Positions 16,451-25,172 are shown, counted from the first letter of the stretch. The stretch is 43,574 nucleotides of DNA from Pirellulales bacterium (GCA_035533075.1 DATLUO010000084.1:1-43574), one strand, 5' to 3'. A program made the numbers and translations. The notes: generated by a model not told the origin, from the letters alone.

Positions 16451-17816
16451 TCTCTTGATACTTACGTGCAACCGCCAATATTCGATTCTCGTCAAAGGCA
16501 CGGCCGACGAATTTCAGGCCGGTCGGCAGACCCCGCTCGCCAAAACCGTTGGGCACCGTGATTGCCGGGATGCCGGCGGCATTTTCCGCCCCCCCGAGCT
16601 CGCGGCTTCCCCAGCGGCGATGATACTCGCTGAACGGCTTGTCGATCGGGCCGGCCACCGTCGCCAAAGTCGGCGCCAGCAAGGCGTCGAAGGGCGCCAG
16701 CCAGGCGTCGATGGCTTGCTGAATCTTGCGGCGAATTCGCTGGGCGTTGATGTAGTCTTTGGCCGGAATGAACAACGCGGCATGCGCGCCCCAGCGGTCT
16801 TCCGGAGCCGTCATCTCCCAAATGTCGCCGCTTTTCACCAGACCCTCGAACGCCGCCGCCATCTCGCAGGAAATGATCGTGCCCGACACCGTGCCATAAG
16901 GAAGATCGGGCAGGTCGATTTCGGTGCAGGTGGCCCACGGCGCGAGTCGCTCGACGGCCGCTTCGTAGTTTGCCTTGACCTCGGGCTGAACGCGCTCCGT
17001 CGCGTCTTTCAGCACGGCCAATCGGAACGGCGGCCGGTGAGGGTCGTCGGGCGGATAGCTGTATTCCCGCTGGCTGCACGTGGGATCGAGCGGGTCGGCG
17101 CCGGCGATGGCCGCCAGCACCAGTCCGCAGTCGTCGGCCGTGCGGGTCATCGGCCCCAGTTTGTCCATCGTCCAACTGAGCGCCATGGCGCCGTGCCGGC
17201 TGACGCGGCCGTAGGTCGGGCGCAGGCCGGTGATGCCGCAGTAGCAGGCCGGGGTCATGATCGAACCCCAGGTCTCGGAGCCGATGGCGAACGGCACGGC
17301 GCCGATGCCGACGGCCGAACCCGGCCCGCTCGACGAGCCGCCGCTCCAGGCTTGCCGATTGAAAGGGTTCAAACCGGGACCGGTAAACGACGCATGCGCC
17401 TGGTCGTAGCCCAGCCCGCCGGCGATCTCGACCATCGCCAGTTTGGCGATGAGCACGGCCCCGGCCTCTCGCAGCCGGTGGATGACCGTGGCGTCTTCGT
17501 CGATCATCTGTTCTTTCAGCGGCGCGGCGCCCCAGGAGGTGGCAATGCCGCGCGTCGCGAGCAGGTCCTTGGCGCCGTAGGGGATGCCGTGCAAGGGCCC
17601 GCGATCGCGGCCGGCGCGCAGCTCGGCGTCGGCCTGCCGGGCCTGATCGAGTGCCAATGCTTTCGTCACGGTAACGACGGCGTTGAGCGGCTTCGCCAGC
17701 CGCTCGAGGCGGTCCAGAAAGAACTCCGCCAACTCCGCGGCGGTGTACTCGCCTCCCCGCAGAAGCCCGCCCAGTTCGCGAATCGTCGCCCAAGCGGCGT
17801 TGGCGGGCACAGCCAC
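16416..17816 (-). CDS. Amidase (amidase-signature family, GatA-like)
   Basis: The 466-aa hydrolase of the amidase-signature family breaks C-N amide bonds using a Ser-cisSer-Lys triad. Lys is in GIPYGAKDLLATRG (near residue 83), the cis-Ser in WSGGSSSGPGSAVG (near 161) and the nucleophile in GSETWGSIMTPA (Ser near 185). The usual GG before the nucleophile is WG here. The start is a GTG at 17816, two bases after the stop of the small Tat-signal protein, so translation is probably coupled. No GatB or GatC is nearby, so a role in tRNA amidation is unlikely and a general amidase fits better. Its 3' end overlaps the convergent sulfotransferase-like gene by 35 bp. Confidence 0.9.
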   Translation of the reverse strand: MAVPANAAWATIRELGGLLRGGEYTAAELAEFFLDRLERLAKPLNAVVTVTKALALDQARQADAELRAGRDRGPLHGIPYGAKDLLATRGIATSWGAAPLKEQMIDEDATVIHRLREAGAVLIAKLAMVEIAGGLGYDQAHASFTGPGLNPFNRQAWSGGSSSGPGSAVGIGAVPFAIGSETWGSIMTPACYCGITGLRPTYGRVSRHGAMALSWTMDKLGPMTRTADDCGLVLAAIAGADPLDPTCSQREYSYPPDDPHRPPFRLAVLKDATERVQPEVKANYEAAVERLAPWATCTEIDLPDLPYGTVSGTIISCEMAAAFEGLVKSGDIWEMTAPEDRWGAHAALFIPAKDYINAQRIRRKIQQAIDAWLAPFDALLAPTLATVAGPIDKPFSEYHRRWGSRELGGAENAAGIPAITVPNGFGERGLPTGLKFVGRAFDENRILAVARKYQEITDWHRRRPEE

Positions 17817-17818
17817 GT

Positions 17819-18136
17819 TCAGCCCTCCAACCGCCAGGCCGAGAACGTCGGCGCCGGCTCATCGGCATTGGTCAAGGCAAAGGCGCTCAGTCGCGCGGAG
17901 CGTTGCAAATTGACTTCCAGGTCGCCGTGAAGCTGTTCGAGATGCTCGCGCTGAAGCTGTTCAGGGTCGACGCGCCGGACGAGCTCCAGCAAGAGCTCGA
18001 TGTGCGGCACCGACGACAGATCGGCGGTGGCTGCCTTTGGGTCGTCAGCGGAAGCGGCCGTGCCCGCGGTGAGCCCAGCGGCACCGCCGGCCAGGCACCT
18101 CACAAACGCACGTCGATGGATGTCACTGGGCGTCAT
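17819..18136 (-). CDS. Small Tat-signal protein coupled to the amidase
   Basis: The 105-aa product starts MTPSDIHRRAFVRCLAGGAA, a twin-arginine-type signal (HRRAFVRC followed by a Gly/Ala-rich hydrophobic run ending TAASADD). The mature part (about 70 residues) is helical and rich in Leu/Glu (IELLLELVRRVDPEQLQREH). The open frame continues upstream of this ATG, but without protein-like composition. Its stop is two bases from the amidase start, so the two are almost certainly made together; it may be an exported partner or chaperone. No family is recognised. Confidence 0.65.
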   Translation of the reverse strand: MTPSDIHRRAFVRCLAGGAAGLTAGTAASADDPKAATADLSSVPHIELLLELVRRVDPEQLQREHLEQLHGDLEVNLQRSARLSAFALTNADEPAPTFSAWRLEG

Positions 18137-18180
18137 GATGATACCGTAAAGAAGCCGACTGCGAAATCGATCTTCGAAGC

Positions 18181-18199
18181 CGAAACAAGGCTCCTTCAG
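18181..18199 (+). repeat. Left direct repeat flanking the restriction-modification cassette
   Basis: The 12-mer cgaaacaaggct, followed by ccttcag, occurs here before the methyltransferase gene. It recurs as cgaaacaaggct-tccttgag at 20140-20159, at the end of the endonuclease gene. A looser similarity (ending in tgccgg) continues beyond both copies. Confidence 0.6.
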
Positions 18200-18254
18200 G
18201 GTGGCACTTTGCCGGACGATTTGCAAGCGGTTACGGGCACGATATGCTAGGTCC

Positions 18255-19208
18255 ATGCCCATAAAGCGAAAACACAACGACGCCCCCTTCCTGTTCCAGA
18301 CGGACGTCGTCGTCAAGGGCAAGGTCGAAGCTATCACGGCGGCGTCGAATGGCCATCGCTTGTATTACGACCATCCGAACGGCAAGCTTTATCAGGGCGA
18401 CTCGATCGACTGGCTGGCATCGCTCGCGACATCCTCGGTCGATCTGATCTTTGCCGATCCACCGTATAACCTGAATAAGGCGGAATGGGACAGCTTCGAC
18501 AGTCAGGAAGCGTACATTGAATGGTCGCTGTGCTGGATCTCGCATGCGTCGCGAGTCCTGAAGCCCACCGGTTCGATGTATGTGTGTGGATTCTCCGAGA
18601 TTCTGGCGGACGTCAAGCACCCGGCATCGCGATTTTTCAAGCATTGCCGCTGGCTCATTTGGCACTACCGTAATAAGGCCAACCTGGGTCACGATTGGGG
18701 CCGGTCACACGAGAGCATCTTGCACTTCCGCAAGACCGATCGGTTCAAGCTGAACGTCGATGAAGTGCGCATTCCCTACGGCAACCACACGCTCAAGTAT
18801 CCCTCTCATCCCCAGGCCGAAACCAGTCAGTACGGCAGTGGGGCAAAGCGTGAGAACTGGACACCGCACCCGCTTGGCGCGAAACCAAAAGATGTCATTG
18901 AGATCCCGACCACCTGTAACGGCATGGGCGAGAAAACGCCGCATCCGACCCAGAAGCCCGAAGAGTTGCTGCGGCGACTCGTTTTGGCGGCCTCGAGGCC
19001 AGGCGATCTTGTACTCGATCCCTTTTCCGGTTCGGGCACCACCATCGTCGTTGCCGAGCAGCTCGGCCGCAAATGGCTGGCATGTGATTTGGAGTTGAAA
19101 TACAACGAATGGGCCGTAAATCGAATCGAAGGCGTTCCCAAAATGACGGCCGACGCGTGGCTGGAGATGGACCGGCAGAACGCCGCACGCCGCGAAAGCA
19201 TTCGCTAG
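18255..19208 (+). CDS. DNA methyltransferase (N4/N6, beta class), modification subunit
   Basis: The 317-aa S-adenosylmethionine-dependent DNA methyltransferase modifies adenine-N6 or cytosine-N4 in a specific site. The catalytic motif IV is FADPPYNLNKAEW (DPPY near residue 68). The SAM-binding motif I (LVLDPFSGSGTTIVVAEQ) comes near 262-280 after a central target-recognition region. The order IV-TRD-I defines the beta class. HPTQKPEELLRRLV before motif I is typical. ATG at 18255 is chosen; the frame extends 18 codons upstream without support. The restriction endonuclease gene follows directly. The pair is flanked by direct repeats and looks acquired. Confidence 0.92.
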   Translation: MPIKRKHNDAPFLFQTDVVVKGKVEAITAASNGHRLYYDHPNGKLYQGDSIDWLASLATSSVDLIFADPPYNLNKAEWDSFDSQEAYIEWSLCWISHASRVLKPTGSMYVCGFSEILADVKHPASRFFKHCRWLIWHYRNKANLGHDWGRSHESILHFRKTDRFKLNVDEVRIPYGNHTLKYPSHPQAETSQYGSGAKRENWTPHPLGAKPKDVIEIPTTCNGMGEKTPHPTQKPEELLRRLVLAASRPGDLVLDPFSGSGTTIVVAEQLGRKWLACDLELKYNEWAVNRIEGVPKMTADAWLEMDRQNAARRESIR

Positions 19209-19222
19209 CGCTTCGGCACCTC

Positions 19223-20158
19223 GTGGAGCGGGCCTCGAACAAGCAGCGATTCGAAAAGCTCCAGGATTACATCTCGTTCGCGCAGAGCTATCTGGACTTC
19301 ATCGAGCGGAGCGGCAGTCTGCAAGCCCGCATCGTATCGCAAAACGAGACGCACTATGAATTCTTCCAATACAAGCAGGACGGCCATTTCAACATTACGC
19401 GACCGCTGAACTCAAATCTCTTTGTTCCCGCCGCCGATTCGCAGCGATTGGAAAACGAATTTCTGGAAATCCTACGGGAACCTTGGAAGATCCCTAGGGA
19501 GAACGACGAGCAGCGACTGCTGATATGTAAGGCGATCTACACGATCCAGCAATGCATCGGAGCGGCACTTGACGCTCTGCCAGCAAACCGATCGAACACC
19601 GCCAGGAAGATCAATGGCGACCTTTTCGAGCGTTTGATTCAATTGCTAATTCGGAGGCTGGGCGTCGATTGCGCCGCCGGCACGGTGCAGGTGCCAATCA
19701 CCGTCGACGGCGTGGAACAGTTCAAGATGAGCTATCAGCACGACCTGATCGTCAAGGAAGGGGAAACCGTCAAGGTCATTGGCGGCGTGAAAACCTCGAG
19801 CAAGGATCGCCTCGACAAAATCTTCATAGACAAATACCTTTACTGCAAGCTGACCAACTCCTGCATTCCCCACATTGCAATTTTTCTCAATGACGTACAA
19901 CGCAAGGTTGGAAAAGGTCGAAACCGGTACGGGATCAACGCCACGTTTCTGCCGGGCCATTTCAAGGGTTACTCAATCAAGTTGAACCCTCTCGACGGGG
20001 TCTATTACTGCGACATCCGGCCCAACATGAAGACCGACCCTTTGCTGAGGCAGCATATCCGCACAATCGATCATTTCTTCTGCGGTGACCTGTGGCAGTT
20101 CATCTCACTGCCAGGAGACGCAACAGCACAAATCGCTGACGAAACAAGGCTTCCTTGA
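19223..20158 (+). CDS. Type II restriction endonuclease (BsaWI/CCGG-family-like)
   Basis: A 311-aa protein encoded 14 bp after the methyltransferase. The start used is a GTG at 19223; an ATG at 19109 would overlap the methyltransferase by 100 bp and add a basic, low-information leader. Candidate PD-(D/E)XK residues: Glu in NGDLFERLIQLLIRRLG (near 136), Asp in YQHDLIVKEG (near 174), Lys in VIGGVKTSSKDRLDK (near 190). The KTSSKDRLDKIF segment resembles the conserved stretch of enzymes such as BsaWI that cut around CCGG; this assignment is from memory. Codon use looks more AT-rich than neighbouring genes, in line with horizontal transfer. It is convergent with coaC. Confidence 0.75.
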   Translation: MERASNKQRFEKLQDYISFAQSYLDFIERSGSLQARIVSQNETHYEFFQYKQDGHFNITRPLNSNLFVPAADSQRLENEFLEILREPWKIPRENDEQRLLICKAIYTIQQCIGAALDALPANRSNTARKINGDLFERLIQLLIRRLGVDCAAGTVQVPITVDGVEQFKMSYQHDLIVKEGETVKVIGGVKTSSKDRLDKIFIDKYLYCKLTNSCIPHIAIFLNDVQRKVGKGRNRYGINATFLPGHFKGYSIKLNPLDGVYYCDIRPNMKTDPLLRQHIRTIDHFFCGDLWQFISLPGDATAQIADETRLP

Positions 20159-20159
20159 G
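20140..20159 (+). repeat. Right direct repeat flanking the restriction-modification cassette
   Basis: This is the second copy of cgaaacaaggct-(t)ccttgag. It covers the last codons and stop of the endonuclease gene. With the copy at 18181 it brackets about 1.96 kb holding just the methyltransferase and endonuclease. Confidence 0.6.
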
Positions 20160-20209
20160 CTTCCTTCCAGTGCCGGCGAATGCACCACGCGAGGCAAAAC
20201 CATGCGGCG

Positions 20210-20761
20210 TCAGCTCCTCGGAAGGCCAAGCTGTTCGACAATCACCTCGCGTATCCGCTCTGGCGAGGCCATGCGGCCGGCGCCCTGCTTGCGGCAACTC
20301 AACCAGCCCTCTTCCGGATCGATGATCGTCACTCCATCGCGGCGAAGCTGCTCGACATTGCGTTGCACGGCCGCCTTGGCCCACATTTCGCAGTTCATGG
20401 CCGGCGCCATCAGCACCTTGCCGGCGAAGGAAAGCAAAAGCGTGCTCAACAAGTCGTCGGCCAGACCGCCGGCCGCCTTGGCCAAAAAGTTAGCCGTGGC
20501 CGGCGCCACGCAAACCAGCTCGGCCTGCTCCGCCAAGTCGATGTGCGCCCCCAAAGGATGCCCGACTTCGTCGAACACGCCGACATGCACCGCGCGGCCG
20601 GTCAGCGCCTCGAACGTCGGCGGGCCGATGAACCGCCGGGCCGACTCCGTCATCACCACCGACACGCCCGCGCCGCCTTGCACCAATTGGCTGACCAGGG
20701 CCGCGGTCTTGTAGGCGGCGATTCCGCCCGTGACGCCGATGATCAGTTCGCGGCCGGTCAT
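20210..20761 (-). CDS. coaC: Phosphopantothenoylcysteine decarboxylase (stand-alone CoaC)
   Basis: This FMN-dependent enzyme makes 4'-phosphopantetheine from phosphopantothenoylcysteine in coenzyme A synthesis. The 183-aa product is the Dfp N-terminal flavoprotein domain only. Features are the Rossmann start IIGVTGGIAAYKTAAL, the catalytic His in GAHIDLAEQAE (near residue 72), the substrate motif MAPAMNCEMW near 120 and the lid CRKQGAGRMA near 160. In many bacteria CoaC is fused to CoaB; here the frame stops after the decarboxylase, so CoaB must be encoded elsewhere. It is the last gene of the run beginning with aroF, separated from rpoZ by a microsatellite hairpin. Confidence 0.93.
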   Translation of the reverse strand: MTGRELIIGVTGGIAAYKTAALVSQLVQGGAGVSVVMTESARRFIGPPTFEALTGRAVHVGVFDEVGHPLGAHIDLAEQAELVCVAPATANFLAKAAGGLADDLLSTLLLSFAGKVLMAPAMNCEMWAKAAVQRNVEQLRRDGVTIIDPEEGWLSCRKQGAGRMASPERIREVIVEQLGLPRS

Positions 20762-20762
20762 A

Positions 20763-20915
20763 GGGTTCAGGGTTCAGGGTTCAGGGTTCAGATGAGGGAT
20801 GAGGGATGAAGGATGAGGGATCGCAAAGGGCGTGCGGGCACGACAGCCCAAGACCGAAGGATCCAAGACCAAAAATCCTGAACCCTGAACCCTGAACCCT
20901 GAACCCTGAACCCTG
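20763..20915. repeat. Inverted GGTTCAG / CTGAACC microsatellite pair
   Basis: Four units of gggttca run at 20763-20790. About five units of the complement (ctgaacc) run at 20877-20915. Between them are gatgaggg/gatgaagg units and about 60 bp of unique sequence. The two runs can pair as a long stem. It fills the whole rpoZ-coaC spacer. The gatgaggg units also occur around 12050 and 12235, so the two spacers share repeat material. Confidence 0.85.
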
Positions 20916-20920
20916 CGGCG

Positions 20921-21187
20921 CTAGGACAGGTCGGTCAGATCGAGCTCGGGCGGTCCGCCGGCCTCTTCGGCCTGTTCAACCGTGCGCAAGTTCGATGACG
21001 TGTCGAGAAATATCTTGTCCTGTAGGATCTCCTGGATCACGATCTCCAGCTTGTCTTGCGACTTCAGGTCGACCAGCGGACGGCTGCCCGCGTTCAGGGC
21101 CACCAGCCGCTTTTGGATCAAGGTCGATAACTTGAACCGGCCGCCTACTTTGTTCACGATCGCTTCTTCGCGAAGCTCGTCAATCAT
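20921..21187 (-). CDS. rpoZ: RNA polymerase omega subunit
   Basis: The small subunit that helps RNA polymerase assemble by binding the beta' C-terminus. The 88-aa product shows the omega pattern: [20 protein letters not shown] near residues 11-30, GSRPLVD near 34, then [15 protein letters not shown]. It overlaps the end of gmk by 8 bp, and gmk-rpoZ-coaC is a well-known order. The identification rests on both the motif and the position. ATG at 21187. Confidence 0.9.
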   Translation of the reverse strand: MIDELREEAIVNKVGGRFKLSTLIQKRLVALNAGSRPLVDLKSQDKLEIVIQEILQDKIFLDTSSNLRTVEQAEEAGGPPELDLTDLS

Positions 21188-21758
21188 CTCGTTCGTTCTC
21201 CAGAGAAGTCAGGATTTCACGCAACTGTTTCAAAGCCGTGTCGACGTCGTCGTTGATCACCTGAAAGCGATAGCGGTCGGCGGAGGCCAACTCGCGGCGG
21301 GCCACTTCCAACCGCCGCCCGAGGGCGGCTTCGCTTTCGGTGCCACGCTCGCGCAGCCGCCGCTCCAACTCGGCCAGCGAACTGGGCCGCACAAAGATCG
21401 TCACGGCCTTCGGATACTGCTCGACCACCGCCAAAGTGCCTTGAACGTCAATCTCTAAGACTACCCATTTTCCCGCGGCCAGCCTAGGGGTGACTTCGCT
21501 CTTCAGCGTACCGTACCAGTCGCCCCGCTGGTAGACCTCGAAGCACTCCAGGAATTCGCCCCGCTCCCGCCGCCGGGCAAACTCCTCTTTGCTCAAGAAA
21601 TGATAGTCCACCCCATCGGCTTCGCCGGGCCGCGGCGCACGGGTGGTGGCCGAGATGCTGGTCACCAGCGGCACCGGCGCCGTGGCATACAGCCGCTTCA
21701 GGAGCGTCGTCTTTCCAGCACCCGACGGCCCCGAAATGACGACCAGCTTGCCCGTCAT
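21180..21758 (-). CDS. gmk: Guanylate kinase
   Basis: Transfers phosphate from ATP to GMP, giving GDP. The 192-aa product has the P-loop [14 protein letters not shown] at residues 5-18, the GMP-binding [19 protein letters not shown] near 37-55, [16 protein letters not shown] near 69-84 and [13 protein letters not shown] near 99. The length is standard. The start is ATG 21758; the open frame further upstream overlaps yicC out of frame and is a shadow. The gene overlaps rpoZ by 8 bp and follows yicC by 8 bp, so the three are translated as a block. Confidence 0.96.
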   Translation of the reverse strand: MTGKLVVISGPSGAGKTTLLKRLYATAPVPLVTSISATTRAPRPGEADGVDYHFLSKEEFARRRERGEFLECFEVYQRGDWYGTLKSEVTPRLAAGKWVVLEIDVQGTLAVVEQYPKAVTIFVRPSSLAELERRLRERGTESEAALGRRLEVARRELASADRYRFQVINDDVDTALKQLREILTSLENERDD

Positions 21759-21766
21759 GATGAACC

Positions 21767-22651
21767 CTATTCCACATTCTGTATCATTTCGCGGATCCGT
21801 TCGATCGACGCCTTGATTTCGATCACGTGCCGCGCAATCTGCACGTCGTTGGCCTTCGAGCCGATCGTGTTTGTCTCCCGAAACATTTCCTGGGTAAGAA
21901 ATTCTAGCTTGCGGCCGGAGCTTTCGGGCGACTCCATGATCGTGTCGAACTGCTCCAGATGGCTTCGCAGCCGCACGACCTCTTCGGAAATATCGCTTCG
22001 CTCGGCAAAAAGCCCCACCTCTTTGATCAGGTCGGCCGGATTGAGCGTGACGGCGAACTCCGCCAGCGTGGCCTGCAATCGGTCGGTCAGCCGTTCGCGA
22101 AAGGCGGTCACCACCAAGGGTGCCCGCGATTCGATCTGCTTCAGCTCGGACGCAATCGCCAGACAGTTGGCCCGCAGGTCGGCGGCCATGGCCCGTCCCT
22201 CTTCGACCCGCATCTGGGCCAGGTTCTCCATCGCCGCCACGAGCGTATCGCGCACCAGCGGCCATTCTTCTTCGGCCTCGGCCGGGCTGGTGGGGTTTTC
22301 GATCACCACGCCCGGCAACAAGAGCAATTGGGCCAACCCCACGCTCTCGCCAAGCTGCCACTGGTCGCTCAGCTCTTGGAGTTGGCGGCGATAGTTCGAG
22401 AGCACGGCCGGATTAAGCTGGTAGTCTTCGCTGCCGCGAACGCGATCGACCCGCAGCGAGACCTGCACCGTGCCGCGGCGAATCTGCTGACGCACGACGC
22501 TCTCGATCTCCGGTTCCAGCAGGCTGTAACCTTCGCCGCACTTGAGCGTGAGCTTGAAATAGCGATTGTTGATGGTCCGCACTTCGACGACCACCGCCAC
22601 ACCGTTGGTCTGTCGATGCGCCTCGCCGAAGCCGGTCATACTGAGAAGCAA
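21767..22651 (-). CDS. yicC: YicC/YloC-family endoribonuclease
   Basis: A family of RNases, most often encoded next to gmk. The 294-aa product begins LLSMTGFGEAHR, the family hallmark. The C-terminal segment KLEFLTQEMFRETNTIGSKA is the other conserved block. I choose the TTG at 22651: it is preceded by GGAG at a proper distance of 7 bases and gives MLLSMTGFG, as in homologues. The ATG at 22639 is too far (19 bases) from that site. The frame upstream of 22651 crosses a hairpin. It is followed by gmk after 8 bp. Confidence 0.92.
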   Translation of the reverse strand: MLLSMTGFGEAHRQTNGVAVVVEVRTINNRYFKLTLKCGEGYSLLEPEIESVVRQQIRRGTVQVSLRVDRVRGSEDYQLNPAVLSNYRRQLQELSDQWQLGESVGLAQLLLLPGVVIENPTSPAEAEEEWPLVRDTLVAAMENLAQMRVEEGRAMAADLRANCLAIASELKQIESRAPLVVTAFRERLTDRLQATLAEFAVTLNPADLIKEVGLFAERSDISEEVVRLRSHLEQFDTIMESPESSGRKLEFLTQEMFRETNTIGSKANDVQIARHVIEIKASIERIREMIQNVE

Positions 22652-22705
22652 GGCACCACTCCGTTCTGTTCCTGATTGGGGGCGTCCGCGCCAGCCCATG
22701 TTCAA

Positions 22706-22770
22706 GGCGTTAGGCGATAGGCGTTGGGGCATTATTAGGGGGCCGCGCCTAACGCCCATCGCCTACCGCA
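22706..22770. repeat. Inverted GCGTTAGGCGATAGG repeat between secG and yicC
   Basis: The sequence ggcgttaggcgataggcg at about 22706-22725 faces cgcctaacgcccatcgcct at 22746-22764. An imperfect hairpin with an AT-containing loop (attattaggg) can form. It sits in the 139-bp secG-yicC spacer and could cut down read-through or be a dispersed repeat. Confidence 0.65.
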
Positions 22771-22790
22771 AGAGGCAGTTCAGCGCTTGT

Positions 22791-23168
22791 TCACTCCTCG
22801 CCGGCCTTCTCCGCCGGCTTGGCCGGCCCCGTGGGGCTTCCACTGCCTTTGGGCGACGGCTTTTCGGGCGACCGGTCGATCGATTCTTGCGCAGGCGGCG
22901 GCGCCGCTGCGCCGCCCGCGTTGGGATCGAACAGGTCGGTCGGCGAATTGACGTACTTCAGAAAACCAACGCAGAGCACAATCCACACGACGGCCACGAC
23001 CGAAGTGATACGCGTGAACACATCGCCGGCTTTGCTGCCGAAGGCGCTTTGTCCCCCCATGCCGCCCAAGGCGCCGGCCAGACCGCCGCCGCGGCCGCGC
23101 TGCAATAAAATCAGCACGATCAAGAACAGCGACGTGACCAGAATCAATATCTTAAGAAACAATACCAT
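22791..23168 (-). CDS. secG: Protein translocase subunit SecG
   Basis: Part of the SecYEG channel in the inner membrane. The 125-aa product shows two membrane segments: residues 2-21 ([20 protein letters not shown]), then the cytoplasmic [20 protein letters not shown] typical of SecG, and [20 protein letters not shown] near 51-70. A Pro/Ala/Lys-rich tail of about 45 residues extends the usual 70-80 aa core. Its ATG overlaps the tpiA stop by one base (TGATG), so it is translationally coupled to tpiA, a common pairing. Confidence 0.95.
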   Translation of the reverse strand: MVLFLKILILVTSLFLIVLILLQRGRGGGLAGALGGMGGQSAFGSKAGDVFTRITSVVAVVWIVLCVGFLKYVNSPTDLFDPNAGGAAAPPPAQESIDRSPEKPSPKGSGSPTGPAKPAEKAGEE

Positions 23169-23926
23169 CAGTTGCTTGCTCCGGCGACAATTCCCAGGAA
23201 GTCATCGGCCTTCAGGCTCGCCCCGCCGACCAAAGCGCCGTCGATGTCAGGCTGCGACAGCAACTCCGCCGCGTTGCTCGGCTTCACGCTCCCGCCGTAT
23301 TGAATCCGCACCGCCTGCGCCGTCCCGCTATTGTAGCGGGCCTCGATCAGCTTGCGAAGGTCGAGATGCACCTCCTGCGCCTGTTCGGGCGTGGCCACTT
23401 TGCCCGTGCCGATGGCCCACACCGGCTCATAGGCGATCACCACGCCGCGCATCTGCGGTTCCGAGAGCTTGGCCAGCGATCCGTCGAACTGGCGGCGAAT
23501 GACGGCGGCCGTCTGGCCCGCCTCGCGCTCGCTCAGCAACTCGCCCACGCAGACAATGGGTGTCAGGCCGGCGCCCAAAGCGGCCAGCAGCTTGCGGTTG
23601 ATCTGTTCATCCGTCTCACCCAGAATGTGCCGCCGTTCGCTGTGACCCAAGATACAATAGCGGCACCCCAAATCGACCAGCATGGCGGCACTGACCTCGC
23701 CGGTGAAGGCGCCCGAGGCCTCGTGATACACATTCTGCGCCCCCAGGCCGACGCGGCTGCCGGCCAGGGCTTGTCCCACCGCGTCCAGATAGACGCTGGG
23801 CGGGCAAACCGCCAGATCGGCGTGCGGGAATTCCGCCGCTCTGGCCGCCACCGCTTGAGCCAACTCTACCGCCTGCCGGCGGTTGAGGTTCATCTTCCAG
23901 TTGCCCGCGATAAAGGGACGTCGCAC
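23168..23926 (-). CDS. tpiA: Triosephosphate isomerase
   Basis: Interconverts dihydroxyacetone phosphate and glyceraldehyde-3-phosphate in glycolysis. I choose the GTG at 23926, which has AGAGGT 7 bases upstream and gives [13 protein letters not shown] with a standard 252-aa length. The frame upstream to 23977 adds 17 residues without support. Catalytic residues are visible: Lys in AGNWKMN, His in [14 protein letters not shown] (near 95) and Glu in [14 protein letters not shown] (near 166). The phosphate loop is [11 protein letters not shown], and [11 protein letters not shown] closes the barrel. Its stop overlaps secG. Confidence 0.96.
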   Translation of the reverse strand: MRRPFIAGNWKMNLNRRQAVELAQAVAARAAEFPHADLAVCPPSVYLDAVGQALAGSRVGLGAQNVYHEASGAFTGEVSAAMLVDLGCRYCILGHSERRHILGETDEQINRKLLAALGAGLTPIVCVGELLSEREAGQTAAVIRRQFDGSLAKLSEPQMRGVVIAYEPVWAIGTGKVATPEQAQEVHLDLRKLIEARYNSGTAQAVRIQYGGSVKPSNAAELLSQPDIDGALVGGASLKADDFLGIVAGASN

Positions 23927-24001
23927 GCTCAGCACCTCTTTCAGGTAGTTTTTTCTGCCCATCGCCCGGCGATTCAACTCGCCTGCCGAAACGCTTGCAT
24001 T

Positions 24002-25063
24002 TCAAACGGCCAGGGCACGGGCCGGTCGCGCGGCCTCTTTCTCGACGGTTGAAATCCGCTGGCCCAGCAACGCCGCCAACGACCGGATTTGCGCGACGAC
24101 CGCCGCGTATTGTTCGGGCAACAGCGCCTGCGGACCATCGGACAGCGCCTCCTCCGGGCAGTTGTGTACTTCAATGTGGACGCCGTCGGCGCCCGCGGCC
24201 ACGCCGGCCAAGGCGCAGGGGCCGATCAAATCGGGCCGGCCGGTGGCGTGGCTCGGATCGACGATGATCGGCAAGTGCGACAAGGCCTTGGTCGCCGGCA
24301 CCGCCGCCACGTCGAACAGGTTGCGCGTGATCGGGTCGAAGCTCTTCACGCCGCGCTCGCAGAGCACCACGCTGGAATTGCCTTCCGACAAAATGTATTC
24401 GGCGCTCATCAGCAGGTCTTTGACCGTCGCGCTCATGCCGCGCTTCAACAGCACCGGCTTGCGCGTCTGGCCCACTTCGGTGAGCAGCGTGAAGTTCTGC
24501 ATGTTCCGGGCACCGATCTGGAACATATCGGTATAGCGATCGACCAGCTCGACGCGGCGCGGATCCATCACTTCGGTGACGACCGGCAGGCCGTACTTGT
24601 CGCCCGTGTCGCGGAGAATCTTCAGACCCTCCTCGCCCATTCCCTGGTAGGCATACGGGCTGGTGCGCGGCTTGAAGGCGCCGCCGCGCAGCAGGTTCGC
24701 CCCGGCGGCCTTGATGGCCTTGGCAATCGCATCCATCCGCTCGGCGCCCTCGACGGCGCAGGGGCCGGCGATCATGGCCAGGAAGCCGCCGCCGATTTTG
24801 ACGCCGGCCACATTCACGATGCTCGGTTCCGGGTGGGCCTCGTTGCTGGCCAGCTTATAGGGCGGCAAGATCGGCACGACGCTGGCCACGCCGGGGATGG
24901 CTTCCAGCGGCGAGACCTGCAGCTTGGCCTCGTCGCCGATCACGCCGATGATCGTGCGGTACGTTCCGCGGCTGAGGTGCGCCCGCAGGCCGAGCGATTC
25001 GACGCGTTCGATCACGTGCTCGATCTGCTTTTCGGTAACTTCGGGCTTCAGTACGATAATCAC
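24002..25063 (-). CDS. aroF: 3-deoxy-7-phosphoheptulonate (DAHP) synthase, type I-beta
   Basis: Catalyses the first step of the shikimate pathway, joining phosphoenolpyruvate and erythrose 4-phosphate. Start taken as GTG 25063, giving 353 aa beginning [13 protein letters not shown]. Residues 1-70 form the ferredoxin/ACT-like regulatory domain found in Thermotoga-type enzymes. The barrel follows, with [48 protein letters not shown] and [13 protein letters not shown]. These carry the PEP- and metal-binding residues. It is the first gene of the run to coaC. The frame upstream of 25063 includes the inverted repeat at 25173 and is not coding. Confidence 0.95.
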   Translation of the reverse strand: MIIVLKPEVTEKQIEHVIERVESLGLRAHLSRGTYRTIIGVIGDEAKLQVSPLEAIPGVASVVPILPPYKLASNEAHPEPSIVNVAGVKIGGGFLAMIAGPCAVEGAERMDAIAKAIKAAGANLLRGGAFKPRTSPYAYQGMGEEGLKILRDTGDKYGLPVVTEVMDPRRVELVDRYTDMFQIGARNMQNFTLLTEVGQTRKPVLLKRGMSATVKDLLMSAEYILSEGNSSVVLCERGVKSFDPITRNLFDVAAVPATKALSHLPIIVDPSHATGRPDLIGPCALAGVAAGADGVHIEVHNCPEEALSDGPQALLPEQYAAVVAQIRSLAALLGQRISTVEKEAARPARALAV

Positions 25064-25172
25064 GGCTGGTTCGTCGCGTCGAGAAAAGGAAGGTGCATTA
25101 TGCCCGCCGGGCGGGAAACTTCGCAGTATAACAGAACGTCGGAGATCAAAGTAGCCATGGGAGAACTGGGTA

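Noticed and set aside
19109-19222. ATG at 19109 as start of the endonuclease
   Set aside because: It would overlap the methyltransferase by 100 bp and its extra residues are only the shifted reading of that gene; GTG 19223 is more likely, though not proven.
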